From IMG/VR virus record IMGVR_UViG_3300044635_002302, positions 1 to 38,044 of that record: a DNA stretch of 38,044 nt. One strand, written 5' to 3'. Shown piece by piece: positions 1 through 7,824 of this stretch; position 1 is the stretch's first letter; the number at the start of each line of letters is the position of its first letter. The notes under the pieces were generated by a model that had not been told where the DNA came from, did not search any database, and worked only from the letters and a program-made list of their open reading frames with translations. Source of the DNA: a virus. A program made the position numbers and the translations under genes.

Positions 1-19
1 GTGAACATGACCGTTGAGA

Positions 20-1834
20 TTAGTTATCTACAAACGGATTGTAATCTATCTTCCGTGTTATGCCATTCTGTTTTTCTAGAAATATTACATCTCCTGTAGC
101 ATGTTGAATGCTCTCTTTGCGATGACTGATGACCATCACACACTCGTTGTGCTTTGCAACACGCTCTTTGAGAATGTTGGTTACCAACTCTACACCCTTT
201 TCATCCAATGAAGAATCAAACAACTCATCATATATGCTGATGTTGTATACAACATCTCCCTGCAATCTGCGCATGTCCATGAATGTGAACAAGCATGCAA
301 AGTCTACATTTTTACGTTCAGCCCCAGAGAAGTTAAAGTACGAGCATATTTTATTCTTTTCGTTGATGATCTCTTCTTCGAAGTATTCATTGAAATAACA
401 CAAACAATTTGCATCCATCTTGCGAAGATATCCTGCTAAGATGTTGTTGAACAATTCAAGAATTTTATTTACGATGTAAGATTTAACACCTTCTTCTGAT
501 ACAATATATTTGACAGTATCCAACAGGTTGAGGTGTTGACGGTGACGATTTACAACGTCACGTGTTGATTGAGCTCTCGTTTGTGTGGACATCAACAATT
601 CATCTACCTCGGTGTTGGTTGATTGTAGAGAAGTGATGTCATCATCCAACTGCAACAACCACTCATCCAATTGATGCATCCTCACGGATATGTTGCAACG
701 TTTTTGCTCTTGCAATTGTACTTCATTCAACTTGGTGTTGCATTTGGTGATGAGTTTGTTGATGGATGCTTTCTTCTGCTTGACATGCTCAATCTTGGTC
801 ACACATGTAGCATGCTGCTGTTCCAGTTTGGTGATCTGATCACGCAATGTTGCACGCTCTACTTCAATCTGTTCTTTGTCATGATCAGTGACAGGCTTGC
901 AACATACAGGACACTTGCTTGAACTGGTGCCGATCTTGGATAGCGTTGATTGATGTTGATTGATAGTTGCAGCTAGTTTGGACTTGAGTTCGGTAAGTTG
1001 TTCAAGTTTGGTATCACATGTGATGATACCTTCGTTGAGTTGATGCAATTGCGTGCTGATTGCACCCACATCAATCTCCACATGTGCAGCCATCTCTTCA
1101 ATCAATTTCTGCTTCTCGTTGATGTTGGATGTTTTGCGACCTTGATATGTTACGATCTTTTGCGCTCGAGTATCCAGAATGGTCTGTCGTTGCGTGGTGA
1201 GACTCTTTGCTGTGTTCTCAGCTTCTTCAAACTTGGTCAACTCTACTTCATACACTCGCTTGTTGTCACTATATTCATCGCGAACAACCGACATCATCTG
1301 ACTGAATATCTCTAAATTGAAGATACCTTCGATGAATTTGCGTTTGTCCACCTTGCTCTTGGCCATGAATGGCGTGGTGTTGTTGAGTGTCATGATCACA
1401 CAATTTTCAAACACGCTTGGTGTAGCATGCAACACTCTGTGAATATCTTCTTCAGTATTCTTGATGCTATCTCTTGTTGCATCAACACCATTCACAACAA
1501 ATTGTAGCTTGGTTGGATTGAGCGTTCGAACAATACGGTACTCGTCGACTTTGTTATTTTGCTCTACAGTAAAGTCCAAGATGACCTGACATGTGCCATT
1601 GGTAAAGCTATTGGGTATTAGATCTTTCTTGAGTTCACGAATGGTTTGACCAAACACTGCAAAGTATATGGATTCGATCACACTGGTCTTTCCGATGCCA
1701 TTGCGACGATCAATCTTGTCACGATTGATGCCAGTGATGATATGCAAACCTGGCTTGAAGTCCAACACCACTGGAGTTTCACCAATGGACAAGAAATTCT
1801 TGATCTGAACCTGATTGAAATTGATGCGTTTCAT
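20..1834 (-). CDS. 46: Recombination nuclease subunit gp46 (SbcC/Rad50-like ATPase)
   Basis: This is the ATPase half of the T4 gp46/gp47 nuclease, which resects DNA ends for recombination-dependent replication. The 604 residues follow the Rad50 plan: an N-terminal Walker A (NGIGKTS, about 45-51), a long coiled coil, a zinc hook CPVC at 308-311 at the apex, a second coiled coil, then a C-terminal Walker B region (YDELFDSSLDE) and an ISHR motif. The ATG overlaps the TGA of gp47 as ATGA, so the two subunits are probably translationally coupled. Length and domain order fit the family; nothing appears broken. Confidence 0.95.
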   Translation of the reverse strand: MKRINFNQVQIKNFLSIGETPVVLDFKPGLHIITGINRDKIDRRNGIGKTSVIESIYFAVFGQTIRELKKDLIPNSFTNGTCQVILDFTVEQNNKVDEYRIVRTLNPTKLQFVVNGVDATRDSIKNTEEDIHRVLHATPSVFENCVIMTLNNTTPFMAKSKVDKRKFIEGIFNLEIFSQMMSVVRDEYSDNKRVYEVELTKFEEAENTAKSLTTQRQTILDTRAQKIVTYQGRKTSNINEKQKLIEEMAAHVEIDVGAISTQLHQLNEGIITCDTKLEQLTELKSKLAATINQHQSTLSKIGTSSSKCPVCCKPVTDHDKEQIEVERATLRDQITKLEQQHATCVTKIEHVKQKKASINKLITKCNTKLNEVQLQEQKRCNISVRMHQLDEWLLQLDDDITSLQSTNTEVDELLMSTQTRAQSTRDVVNRHRQHLNLLDTVKYIVSEEGVKSYIVNKILELFNNILAGYLRKMDANCLCYFNEYFEEEIINEKNKICSYFNFSGAERKNVDFACLFTFMDMRRLQGDVVYNISIYDELFDSSLDEKGVELVTNILKERVAKHNECVMVISHRKESIQHATGDVIFLEKQNGITRKIDYNPFVDN

Positions 1835-2886
1835 TTCCTGATTTTTTTGTATAACTCCAAAGTGTAGTCTATTACTTCTTGACGATTGTTGATGTCCATC
1901 AAATCTATAAATTCACGCATGGCTTGTTCGATGTCAATGCCGGATAGATCTTTGCGGTCTCCATCCAAATCATAATCAGAGAAGTTGGTCTCGTACTCCA
2001 CCACAAACTGTTGTGGAGCGTATTGGCGCATCTTGGTCAACAGTACATCAACATCATCAGGAGATATTCTCCTGTCAACTTTCAACTTGATCAGATTGTT
2101 GCGTATCTGCTGTTTGATCTCGGCGGTCAAGGTGCCTGCTTGCACCATGGAAGATAACGTTATGTTGTGATGAACAGGCGATAGTCTGTTCTCATGAAAC
2201 ACATATGTGTTGTTGGATGTATCCATGATGTAATATCCTTTGCTAGTGCCCGCATCATTGAAGTCCATCTGAAATGGATTACCAACATAGAGAACTGTTC
2301 CATCTGCATACTTGCGTTCATCGCGCAAATGAAAATGTCCTGATACCACCAATGGCGATTTCTTCAATATTGCATCAGCATCAACTCCATGATCACAAAT
2401 GAAGAATGTGTTCATCTTGAAGAAATTGATCTCAAAATGTCCAAACACGATGTCAGACTTTTGGATGTTTTGAATCTTTTCTCCCCAAGGAACAAAACTA
2501 AACTTACGACCATGAGACTCAACTTGTTGAATCGAGTCTACCAGGTTGATGTTGCTCCACTGAGCATATGGTGCTAGTGAATTGATGTCAGAGCTATCAC
2601 GCAGATAGCAATCATGATTGCCTGTGATCATGGTGATGTTGAAGTCAGCAAACAACTCCAACAACCGCGATCCAAAGTGAAGAGTATCTACTGATATCTC
2701 ATCACGAGTATGAAAGTAATCTCCACAGAACACAACATCCTTGATGTCATGACGCTTCAAGTCAGCAATGATCCATTCTGCCCAATCTCTGGCAATGTTG
2801 TGCCAAAATCTCGAGTTCTGATGCACACCAATATGCAGATCAGAGAAGACAGCTATCTTGGTATTTGCGAAGTAGTTTTTACTCAC
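1831..2886 (-). CDS. 47: Recombination nuclease subunit gp47 (SbcD/Mre11-like)
   Basis: This is the metallophosphoesterase nuclease partner of gp46. The Mre11 motifs appear in order: FSDLHIG, GDYFHTRDE, TGNHD and SGHFH, which hold the two metal ions. I place the start at a GTG (2884-2886) that overlaps the stop of gp55 in the string GTGAGTAA. This gives 351 residues beginning MSKNYFANTKIAVFSDLH, close to the T4 length of about 339. An ATG start at 2922 would add twelve residues lying wholly inside gp55. Stop/start overlaps on both sides place it in one operon with gp55 and gp46. Confidence 0.93.
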   Translation of the reverse strand: MSKNYFANTKIAVFSDLHIGVHQNSRFWHNIARDWAEWIIADLKRHDIKDVVFCGDYFHTRDEISVDTLHFGSRLLELFADFNITMITGNHDCYLRDSSDINSLAPYAQWSNINLVDSIQQVESHGRKFSFVPWGEKIQNIQKSDIVFGHFEINFFKMNTFFICDHGVDADAILKKSPLVVSGHFHLRDERKYADGTVLYVGNPFQMDFNDAGTSKGYYIMDTSNNTYVFHENRLSPVHHNITLSSMVQAGTLTAEIKQQIRNNLIKLKVDRRISPDDVDVLLTKMRQYAPQQFVVEYETNFSDYDLDGDRKDLSGIDIEQAMREFIDLMDINNRQEVIDYTLELYKKIRK

Positions 2887-3361
2887 CGTCCCAATTATAA
2901 CCGCCTTCATCGTCGTGATCAACTGCTGGTTTTACATAGATGTTGATCTCGCCGCTGGTGAGAAGTTCTTCATACTTGCTGTCTCTATAGGCGGTGACAG
3001 CTTCGTAGTGCTTCTTCTCTTTCTTGATGCGGTTGATGAATGCATGAAATGCAATGGTGGTGAAGTAGCTGAAGGGACTAGTGGCAGATGCAACATCAAA
3101 CTTTTTGCGTTTGAGTGCTGAGAACATCTTCACAATGGCATCACCCACCATTTCATCTTTGTAAGAATAGTTGATGAATGATGGTGAGAAGCTCAATCCT
3201 TGAGCAATCTTGTTGATGCATTCGCAGAGATAATCTGTACAATCATCAGTCTCATAATACTTGGCAATTGCTTGCTTGAGCTCTTCTGCATTGACGTAGT
3301 GTTTGTCTTTGCCTACTTTGGCTACTGCTTTAACTTTGGCTTTGGTTGGTTTGTCTGACAT
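2879..3361 (-). CDS. 55: Late-transcription sigma factor gp55
   Basis: This 160-residue protein aligns by eye with T4 gp55, the small sigma-family factor that directs host RNA polymerase to late TATAAATA promoters. Shared features are an N-terminal YVNAEELKQAI segment, a central IAQGLSFSPSFINYSYKDEMVGDAI region, and the FSYFTTIAFHAFINRIKKEKK helix, which matches the [20 protein letters not shown] segment of T4. It is slightly shorter than the 185 residues of T4. A Lys-rich N-terminus of about 18 residues precedes the conserved part. Its presence supports reading the TAAATA elements in this window as late promoters. Confidence 0.88.
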   Translation of the reverse strand: MSDKPTKAKVKAVAKVGKDKHYVNAEELKQAIAKYYETDDCTDYLCECINKIAQGLSFSPSFINYSYKDEMVGDAIVKMFSALKRKKFDVASATSPFSYFTTIAFHAFINRIKKEKKHYEAVTAYRDSKYEELLTSGEINIYVKPAVDHDDEGGYNWDGE

Positions 3362-3381
3362 ACATAACCTGATTGTATGTC
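3357..3381 (-). promoter_or_regulatory. Hairpin over the gp55 ribosome binding site
   Basis: A 7-bp inverted repeat (GACATAC/GTATGTC) with an 11-base loop spans the gp55 start. On the coding strand the AGG of the likely Shine-Dalgarno lies in the loop and the ATG lies in the 3' arm. This could limit translation of the late sigma factor. The structure is seen in the sequence; the regulatory role is inferred. Confidence 0.4.
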
Positions 3382-3399
3382 ATCTCGTGCAATTGCAAC

Positions 3400-4833
3400 C
3401 TACTTTTCAATTATTTTGTGAGTTGTATAATTGATTTGTTCTGTCTGGTATATTTCTTGTCTGCGTGTGGCATGTTTGGTACCATATTCCAATGCATCTG
3501 CAACATCAATGATGGTTAGATTCTCTTTGGTGGGATGCAAGCGCAAACCCCTACCAATGGATTGTACTGTTCTGATGAAGCTCTTGCCTCCTGCAGCAAA
3601 TATGATCATGTGAATGTTTTTGATGTTGACGCCAGTAGAAAATATGGAGCTGATGGCAACACACACCACGTTGTGGTTGTTTTCCATGATGTGCTTCACT
3701 CGATCTCTGTCTTCTACTTCTACTTCACCACGAATAAAAAACACCTGCTTGTTGGTCAAATTGCTCAAACAACTGGTCATCGCTTCCCCGTGTTCAATGT
3801 GATTGACCAACACCAGAATGTTGTTGTTGAAGTTGGAGCACATGGTCTGAATCACTCGATTGCGAAATGTGTTGTTGTATATGAATTCTAGCTCTTGCTG
3901 ATAAGCTTGAGTTGCATGCTCTTTGACCAAGAGCTTGGGTGGTTGGGTCTTGTATTGAATCTGCATCATCTTGACTTCGACATTTGCAAGATAGTTTTCA
4001 CTTCGAAGATCGTACGAGCTTTTTTCGATCAATACTGGTCCAATTTTACCCAGAATGTTCCATCGGTTCATTCGATCTTCTGGCAATGTACCAGTGAAGC
4101 CAAATTTATGAGGAGTGTTGATCTGATCAAGAATCTTACTCAACCCTGTACCTTTACCAGCTTTGTGTGTCTCATCCACAATCACCACATCAACATGACG
4201 CAGCCATTCGTTGTCATCAAATTTACTCTGCAGAATAGCTGTGTTGGCGATGATGACGTTGGATGTAAGATCAGGTGTGATGGTACCTGTCCATCTGGTG
4301 AGTTTGAAGCTCACCTTGTACTCAATAAAATCATTGTATGTCTGATTGACCAATCCTAGATCTGGTACAATCACCAAGCACTTGAACACATCACGATCAT
4401 GCGCGCGATAATAATTTTCAATCAACGTTGCACATGTAAGCGTCTTGCCTGCACCAGTTCCTAGCAGCACCACACCTCGACCCGCTGCAACACATTGTTG
4501 TACAGCTGTTGTTTGATAATCCCTCAGAGGAATGTTGAGTGGTTCAACATGTTGAGTACGATTGCTTGGACGCAATATCTTTTGTGCAGCAGGTGATAGT
4601 TGCAGTTCAGTTACAATGTCACGCTCCACCAAAAACTTCTGCAGCTCTCCCACCAGACCAATATCAAATTGACCTGTTGGTGTGATGGCGTACAACCTCC
4701 TGGGTATGAATCGACGATGCTTGAGAAATCGCGCTGCAGGATTGTCAACAGAAAAATACTCACGAATGACATTAAAGTATTCACCTTGAATGATACCCTT
4801 GCGCTTCTTTACATCATAATCAACATGAATCAT
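3400..4833 (-). CDS. uvsW: UvsW-like DNA/RNA-DNA helicase
   Basis: A superfamily 2 helicase of 477 residues, close in size and layout to T4 UvsW, which unwinds R-loops and branched recombination intermediates and switches off origin-dependent replication late in infection. Motifs: a Q-like LRDYQ near 103, Walker A GTGAGKT at 125-131, a DETH box at 220-223, GFTGTLPED near 243, and a C-terminal QSIGRGLRLH motif VI. About 100 residues precede the helicase core, as in UvsW. Its ATG overlaps the TGA of the upstream UvsY-like gene (ATGA), and 38 bases separate it from gp55. Confidence 0.92.
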   Translation of the reverse strand: MIHVDYDVKKRKGIIQGEYFNVIREYFSVDNPAARFLKHRRFIPRRLYAITPTGQFDIGLVGELQKFLVERDIVTELQLSPAAQKILRPSNRTQHVEPLNIPLRDYQTTAVQQCVAAGRGVVLLGTGAGKTLTCATLIENYYRAHDRDVFKCLVIVPDLGLVNQTYNDFIEYKVSFKLTRWTGTITPDLTSNVIIANTAILQSKFDDNEWLRHVDVVIVDETHKAGKGTGLSKILDQINTPHKFGFTGTLPEDRMNRWNILGKIGPVLIEKSSYDLRSENYLANVEVKMMQIQYKTQPPKLLVKEHATQAYQQELEFIYNNTFRNRVIQTMCSNFNNNILVLVNHIEHGEAMTSCLSNLTNKQVFFIRGEVEVEDRDRVKHIMENNHNVVCVAISSIFSTGVNIKNIHMIIFAAGGKSFIRTVQSIGRGLRLHPTKENLTIIDVADALEYGTKHATRRQEIYQTEQINYTTHKIIEK

Positions 4834-5249
4834 TGTTGCTCAAGTTGAATGATTTTGATGATGTTTCCTATATCGTATGTACAACTCGAGAAGTTGCGTT
4901 CGGTTTTTTCCAGCAACTCGATGATAAGTTCATTTTCTCGGATCTTGTGATTCAAGTCAACAATGTCATCTGTTGAATCGATCGATTGACCTAGCGTTGC
5001 AGTAGACATCTTCACAGGTGCATTATCAGCGAGTTGTTGCATCATGGTTTTGCGTCGACGATCTTTTTGCATCTTCAATCGCTCGAGTTCAATCTTGTGA
5101 TTGATCAGACGCGCAACCCAGAAATGCTTACGCGAAGGTAGACGCATCTGAACATCTTTGATGTTGAATTCGTCAATTTTGAGATCCTCAGCAATCTCTC
5201 GTACGTACCTTTCCAACAATTCCATAAAAGTATAATGTATTACAGACAC
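4830..5249 (-). CDS. uvsY: UvsY-like recombination mediator
   Basis: UvsY loads the UvsX recombinase on gp32-covered single-stranded DNA. This small charged helical protein (139 residues from GTG; T4 UvsY has 137) sits next to uvsW, as in T4 relatives. It has the family pattern of a conserved W followed by HKIELERLKMQK and a Leu/Glu-rich C-terminal helix. The match is by pattern and position and is weaker than for its neighbours. The start is uncertain: GTG at 5247-5249, or an in-frame ATG at 5223-5225 giving 131 residues. Neither has a clear Shine-Dalgarno. Confidence 0.65.
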   Translation of the reverse strand: MSVIHYTFMELLERYVREIAEDLKIDEFNIKDVQMRLPSRKHFWVARLINHKIELERLKMQKDRRRKTMMQQLADNAPVKMSTATLGQSIDSTDDIVDLNHKIRENELIIELLEKTERNFSSCTYDIGNIIKIIQLEQQ

Positions 5250-5260
5250 ACAAAATCAAC

Positions 5261-5266
5261 TAAATA
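5261..5266 (+). promoter_or_regulatory. T4-type late promoter (CTAAATA)
   Basis: TAAATA preceded by C. The next gene starts with GTG at 5272, exactly 6 bases after the last A, which is where a T4 late promoter would begin transcription. Confidence 0.75.
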
Positions 5267-5271
5267 GTGTT

Positions 5272-5487
5272 GTGAAGAAATTTAAATTTGATGAGATGGT
5301 TGAGCAGATCATGGAGCAAATGATGTCATCAACTGTCTTTGGTGCTGCAGCACCTGGTGATCAGGGAGGCACAGTGCCTGGTAGATCAAATTACGCTGAA
5401 AAAGACGGTGCAATCATTCCAAAGATTTTGGGCGCAAAGCGTAAACGTGCTAGAGTTCAGCGACGTGCACTCATAACTACCACATGA
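5272..5487 (+). CDS. Small late protein with capsid-targeting-like N-terminus
   Basis: A 71-residue basic protein of unknown function. It begins MKKFKFDEMVEQIMEQ, which resembles the N-terminal capsid-targeting peptide of T4 internal head proteins (MKTYQEFIAEA) and contains an IME site of the (I/L)xE type cut by gp21. The middle is Gly/Pro-rich and the end is very basic (GAKRKRARVQRR), which would suit binding DNA in the head. It starts with GTG directly at the predicted late start site. The next gene overlaps its stop (ATGA). An internal head protein is an inference. Confidence 0.7.
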   Translation: MKKFKFDEMVEQIMEQMMSSTVFGAAAPGDQGGTVPGRSNYAEKDGAIIPKILGAKRKRARVQRRALITTT

Positions 5488-5891
5488 TGGATGATCTTGG
5501 ACATTGGGTCAGCACAGTAGCTGTTCCATCTGCAGCATATGGTTTTGTGTATTGCATCACAAACATTGAGGAACAGCGCATGTACGTTGGTAAAAAGCAA
5601 ATGCAGAGTATCTTCAAGCAACGTCCATTGAAGGGTAAGACCAAAAAAAGACACAAGGTTGTAGAGACTGACTGGAAGACCTATACTAGTAGCTCCAATG
5701 AGTTAAATGGTGATATCACAAGACTTGGAAAAGATAAGTTTAAATTTGAGATCATCAGATTTTGCTGCAGCAAGAGTGAGTTGGCTTACTACGAAGCTAA
5801 AGAGCAATTTGACCGAGAAGTGTTGTTGAGAGAAGACTACTACAACGGCATGATCAACCTCAGAATCGGAAAGGTCAAACAATCTAGTTGA
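5484..5891 (+). CDS. GIY-YIG-like endonuclease
   Basis: A 135-residue protein with an N-terminal GIY-YIG-like core: YGFVYCITN is followed by MYVGKK, in place of the usual GIY and YIG strands. The segments TDWKTYTSSS, GKDKFKFEII and YYEAKEQFDREVLL follow, as in conserved phage proteins annotated as putative GIY-YIG nucleases. There is no obvious DNA-recognition domain after the core, so it may be a free-standing nuclease rather than a typical homing enzyme. It overlaps the upstream gene by 4 bases (ATGA) and probably shares its late transcript. Confidence 0.7.
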   Translation: MMDDLGHWVSTVAVPSAAYGFVYCITNIEEQRMYVGKKQMQSIFKQRPLKGKTKKRHKVVETDWKTYTSSSNELNGDITRLGKDKFKFEIIRFCCSKSELAYYEAKEQFDREVLLREDYYNGMINLRIGKVKQSS

Positions 5892-5923
5892 TTTTGTGAA
5901 TTCATGAGATTAACTATCGTAGT

Positions 5924-6439
5924 GTGAGTGAGAGAGAAAGCTTCCAATACCCTGAGTACAACCTCAACATAATCTCTCTCAATTATCTTGTAGCAAATTA
6001 TGTTGAGCCAGCAATTCAACAATTCTGTCTAACTCACAATATTGAGATCAGACCAAATTCACGTGATGTTAAAAGATTGATTCTTCACTTTGTAGCGGAT
6101 TCAATCATTAAAGCTTGTGCATGTACAAGATCTACATCATCAGTACTCAACTTTACTCAGCTAGACATACATCTGATAGGAGATAACATGACACCTATTG
6201 TTAACACGTGTATACATCAGATACTCAAGAGATTCAAACTGTGTCATACATCTTTTGATAGCAACATTGATCAATTGAACACTCAACAATTATATCACAT
6301 CAAATCTATTGTTGACACTTGCAACATCAAACCCAAGTCGTTAGCTCAAATTAAAAAATTTTTAAAAACCAATCAACTCACACAACTTGCACAACGCGTT
6401 GCGACAAATGTAGTAGTTCAACACACTCTCGCTAAATAA
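5924..6439 (+). CDS. Hypothetical protein
   Basis: A 171-residue protein I do not recognise. It is mostly helical in appearance, with several Cys residues (TRSTSS preceded by CACT), no signal peptide and no membrane segment. The start is GTG (GTGAGTGAG); no TAAATA element or clear Shine-Dalgarno precedes it. Its last codons and stop overlap the TAAATA promoter of the next gene. It lies 32 bases after the GIY-YIG gene and could be read through from it. Confidence 0.7.
   Translation: MSERESFQYPEYNLNIISLNYLVANYVEPAIQQFCLTHNIEIRPNSRDVKRLILHFVADSIIKACACTRSTSSVLNFTQLDIHLIGDNMTPIVNTCIHQILKRFKLCHTSFDSNIDQLNTQQLYHIKSIVDTCNIKPKSLAQIKKFLKTNQLTQLAQRVATNVVVQHTLAK
6433..6438 (+). promoter_or_regulatory. 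T4-type late promoter (CTAAATA)
   Basis: TAAATA at the very end of the previous gene, sharing bases with its stop codon. The next ATG (6444) begins exactly 6 bases after the last A. Confidence 0.75.
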
Positions 6440-6443
6440 TCAT

Positions 6444-6836
6444 ATGAAATTCTTACAAGCCGTTCAAAGTAAACTCATGCTACTCGAGCAAGATGCACCA
6501 CCAGCACCACCGGCTGATGCAGCAATGCCTGCAGATCCTAATGCTGCTCCTGCCGCGCCAGCTACCGCCCCTGCAACACCATCAGAAGTAGATCAAATTG
6601 GTGATGATGCAAATCAAAAAGTGCAAGAATTTGCATCAAATATGACAGTGATGATGAAAAATTTACTCAACATTTTTAGTATCAAATTCAATGAGCAGTT
6701 GAGCGCAGAAGATGCAGGCATGCAAGCATTTTCATCTCAAATTAATAGATTGAAACAATCGCTAGACTCCGCGGGTAAAGACATCACGCAGCTAAATGCT
6801 GTAGAAAGAATTATTGAAGAAATGCAGCGAACTTAA
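6444..6836 (+). CDS. Small late protein with Ala/Pro linker, possible internal head protein
   Basis: A 130-residue protein in three parts: an N-terminal MKFLQAVQSKLMLLEQ with an LLE site like those cut by the gp21 protease, an Ala/Pro-rich linker (about 18-47), and a helical C-terminal half with many Gln, Met and Asn residues. The N-terminus resembles a T4 capsid-targeting peptide, so packaging inside the head is plausible but unproven. It starts exactly at the predicted late start site. The stop overlaps the stop of the convergent gene by 4 bases. Confidence 0.75.
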   Translation: MKFLQAVQSKLMLLEQDAPPAPPADAAMPADPNAAPAAPATAPATPSEVDQIGDDANQKVQEFASNMTVMMKNLLNIFSIKFNEQLSAEDAGMQAFSSQINRLKQSLDSAGKDITQLNAVERIIEEMQRT

Positions 6837-7279
6837 GCAACTCTATCATCCTTGGGAGCCCACTCCTTGGGAGTCCAATTGGAGTTTCTGGTCAATTTGA
6901 TGCCAAAATTACCACTCTCTCTCCAACCAATGTAAAACTTGCATGCTCCAATGTAAGATACAAAGGGATAAATCATCTTGGTTGTTTTGGAGAATGCAAA
7001 AGTCCAGCCACCATCTGGACGAAATACTCCACGTGCATATGGAAATCCAAATCTAATGGAATCAACTGTCTCACATCCTAGCACGATAAAAACAAGGTTG
7101 TGAAATGGGTTGCGAAACCACCATTTGATGCGAATCCAAGGTGTATCAATTTGCTCAGGATTCCAATTGTGATCTCCAATGTATCCATCACGTGAATTTC
7201 CGAAGATGCACCAGATCAACCATGCAACAGGGTTGGTTGGAATTGGAGTTGGTTTGCCTTTTTTGATGAAAACGTCCAT
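6833..7279 (-). CDS. Conserved phage protein, aromatic-rich
   Basis: A 148-residue protein, MDVFIKKGK onward, rich in Trp, Phe and Tyr. The motif WWFRNPFHNLVF recalls a family of uncharacterised phage proteins, but I cannot assign a function. Short hydrophobic stretches (PVAWLIWCIFG near 20 and NLVFIVLGC near 60) could be buried or membrane-associated. I chose the ATG at 7279 because a minus-strand CTAAATA element ends exactly 6 bases upstream; a longer reading frame reaching 7405 would run through that promoter and the divergent gene. Confidence 0.7.
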   Translation of the reverse strand: MDVFIKKGKPTPIPTNPVAWLIWCIFGNSRDGYIGDHNWNPEQIDTPWIRIKWWFRNPFHNLVFIVLGCETVDSIRFGFPYARGVFRPDGGWTFAFSKTTKMIYPFVSYIGACKFYIGWRESGNFGIKLTRNSNWTPKEWAPKDDRVA

Positions 7280-7284
7280 ACTAT

Positions 7285-7290
7285 TATTTA
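7285..7290 (-). promoter_or_regulatory. T4-type late promoter (CTAAATA), minus strand
   Basis: TAAATA on the minus strand; the ATG at 7279 follows the last A by exactly 6 bases. It lies 7 bases from the divergent late promoter at 7298-7303. Confidence 0.75.
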
Positions 7291-7297
7291 GTCTACA

Positions 7298-7303
7298 TAA
7301 ATA
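7298..7303 (+). promoter_or_regulatory. T4-type late promoter (ATAAATA)
   Basis: Plus-strand TAAATA; the ATG at 7309 follows the last A by exactly 6 bases. It forms a back-to-back pair with the minus-strand promoter at 7285-7290. Confidence 0.78.
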
Positions 7304-7308
7304 CCCAT

Positions 7309-7824
7309 ATGCCATACAAAGTGCGTGGAAAGTGTGTATACAAAAAAGATACTGGTAAAAAGGTAGGTTGCACCAAAGGATCTGTTGAAAAGTACACGAG
7401 TGCACTTCATGCTAATGTGAAAGAATCATTTGATGAAGCTGTCGCAAAATATCTTGTGGAGATGATGGATACTCGTAATTCATCCAACATTACTGGTGCA
7501 ACAACTACTACCACTGCATCACAAGATGGTAAAATTCAAGCCATCAACCACAACAGTACTACACAACGTGATCCCAACGATCCTGCATATCAAAAAGAAA
7601 CATGTATTGGTAAGGATCACAACAACACGCAACATGTAGATGAAGTGAAGCAAAAATTGAAGTTGAAAACACCTCAAGAAGCAAAAGCTCTTATTCAGCA
7701 GTACCGACAACCTGCACCTGCTCCAAACACACAACCGCTAAACAAGCCTGTATATACCAAGCCGCAGCCAGCTGTTGCGTCTGCAGCACCATCAACAACA
7801 TACAGCACACAACCAGCAATCTGA
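7309..7824 (+). CDS. Conserved marine T4-like phage protein (MPYKVRGKCVYKK N-terminus)
   Basis: A 171-residue protein. The first 35 residues (MPYKVRGKCVYKKDTGKKVGC onward) form a conserved basic module seen at the N-terminus of proteins in cyanophages and related T4-like phages. A segment FDEAVAKYLVE follows, with an LVE site that resembles an internal gp21 cleavage signal. The remainder is Thr/Asn/Gln- and then Pro-rich and probably disordered. Function unknown; a virion or head-interior role is possible given its late promoter. The next gene starts within its stop (TGATG). Confidence 0.78.
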   Translation: MPYKVRGKCVYKKDTGKKVGCTKGSVEKYTSALHANVKESFDEAVAKYLVEMMDTRNSSNITGATTTTTASQDGKIQAINHNSTTQRDPNDPAYQKETCIGKDHNNTQHVDEVKQKLKLKTPQEAKALIQQYRQPAPAPNTQPLNKPVYTKPQPAVASAAPSTTYSTQPAI

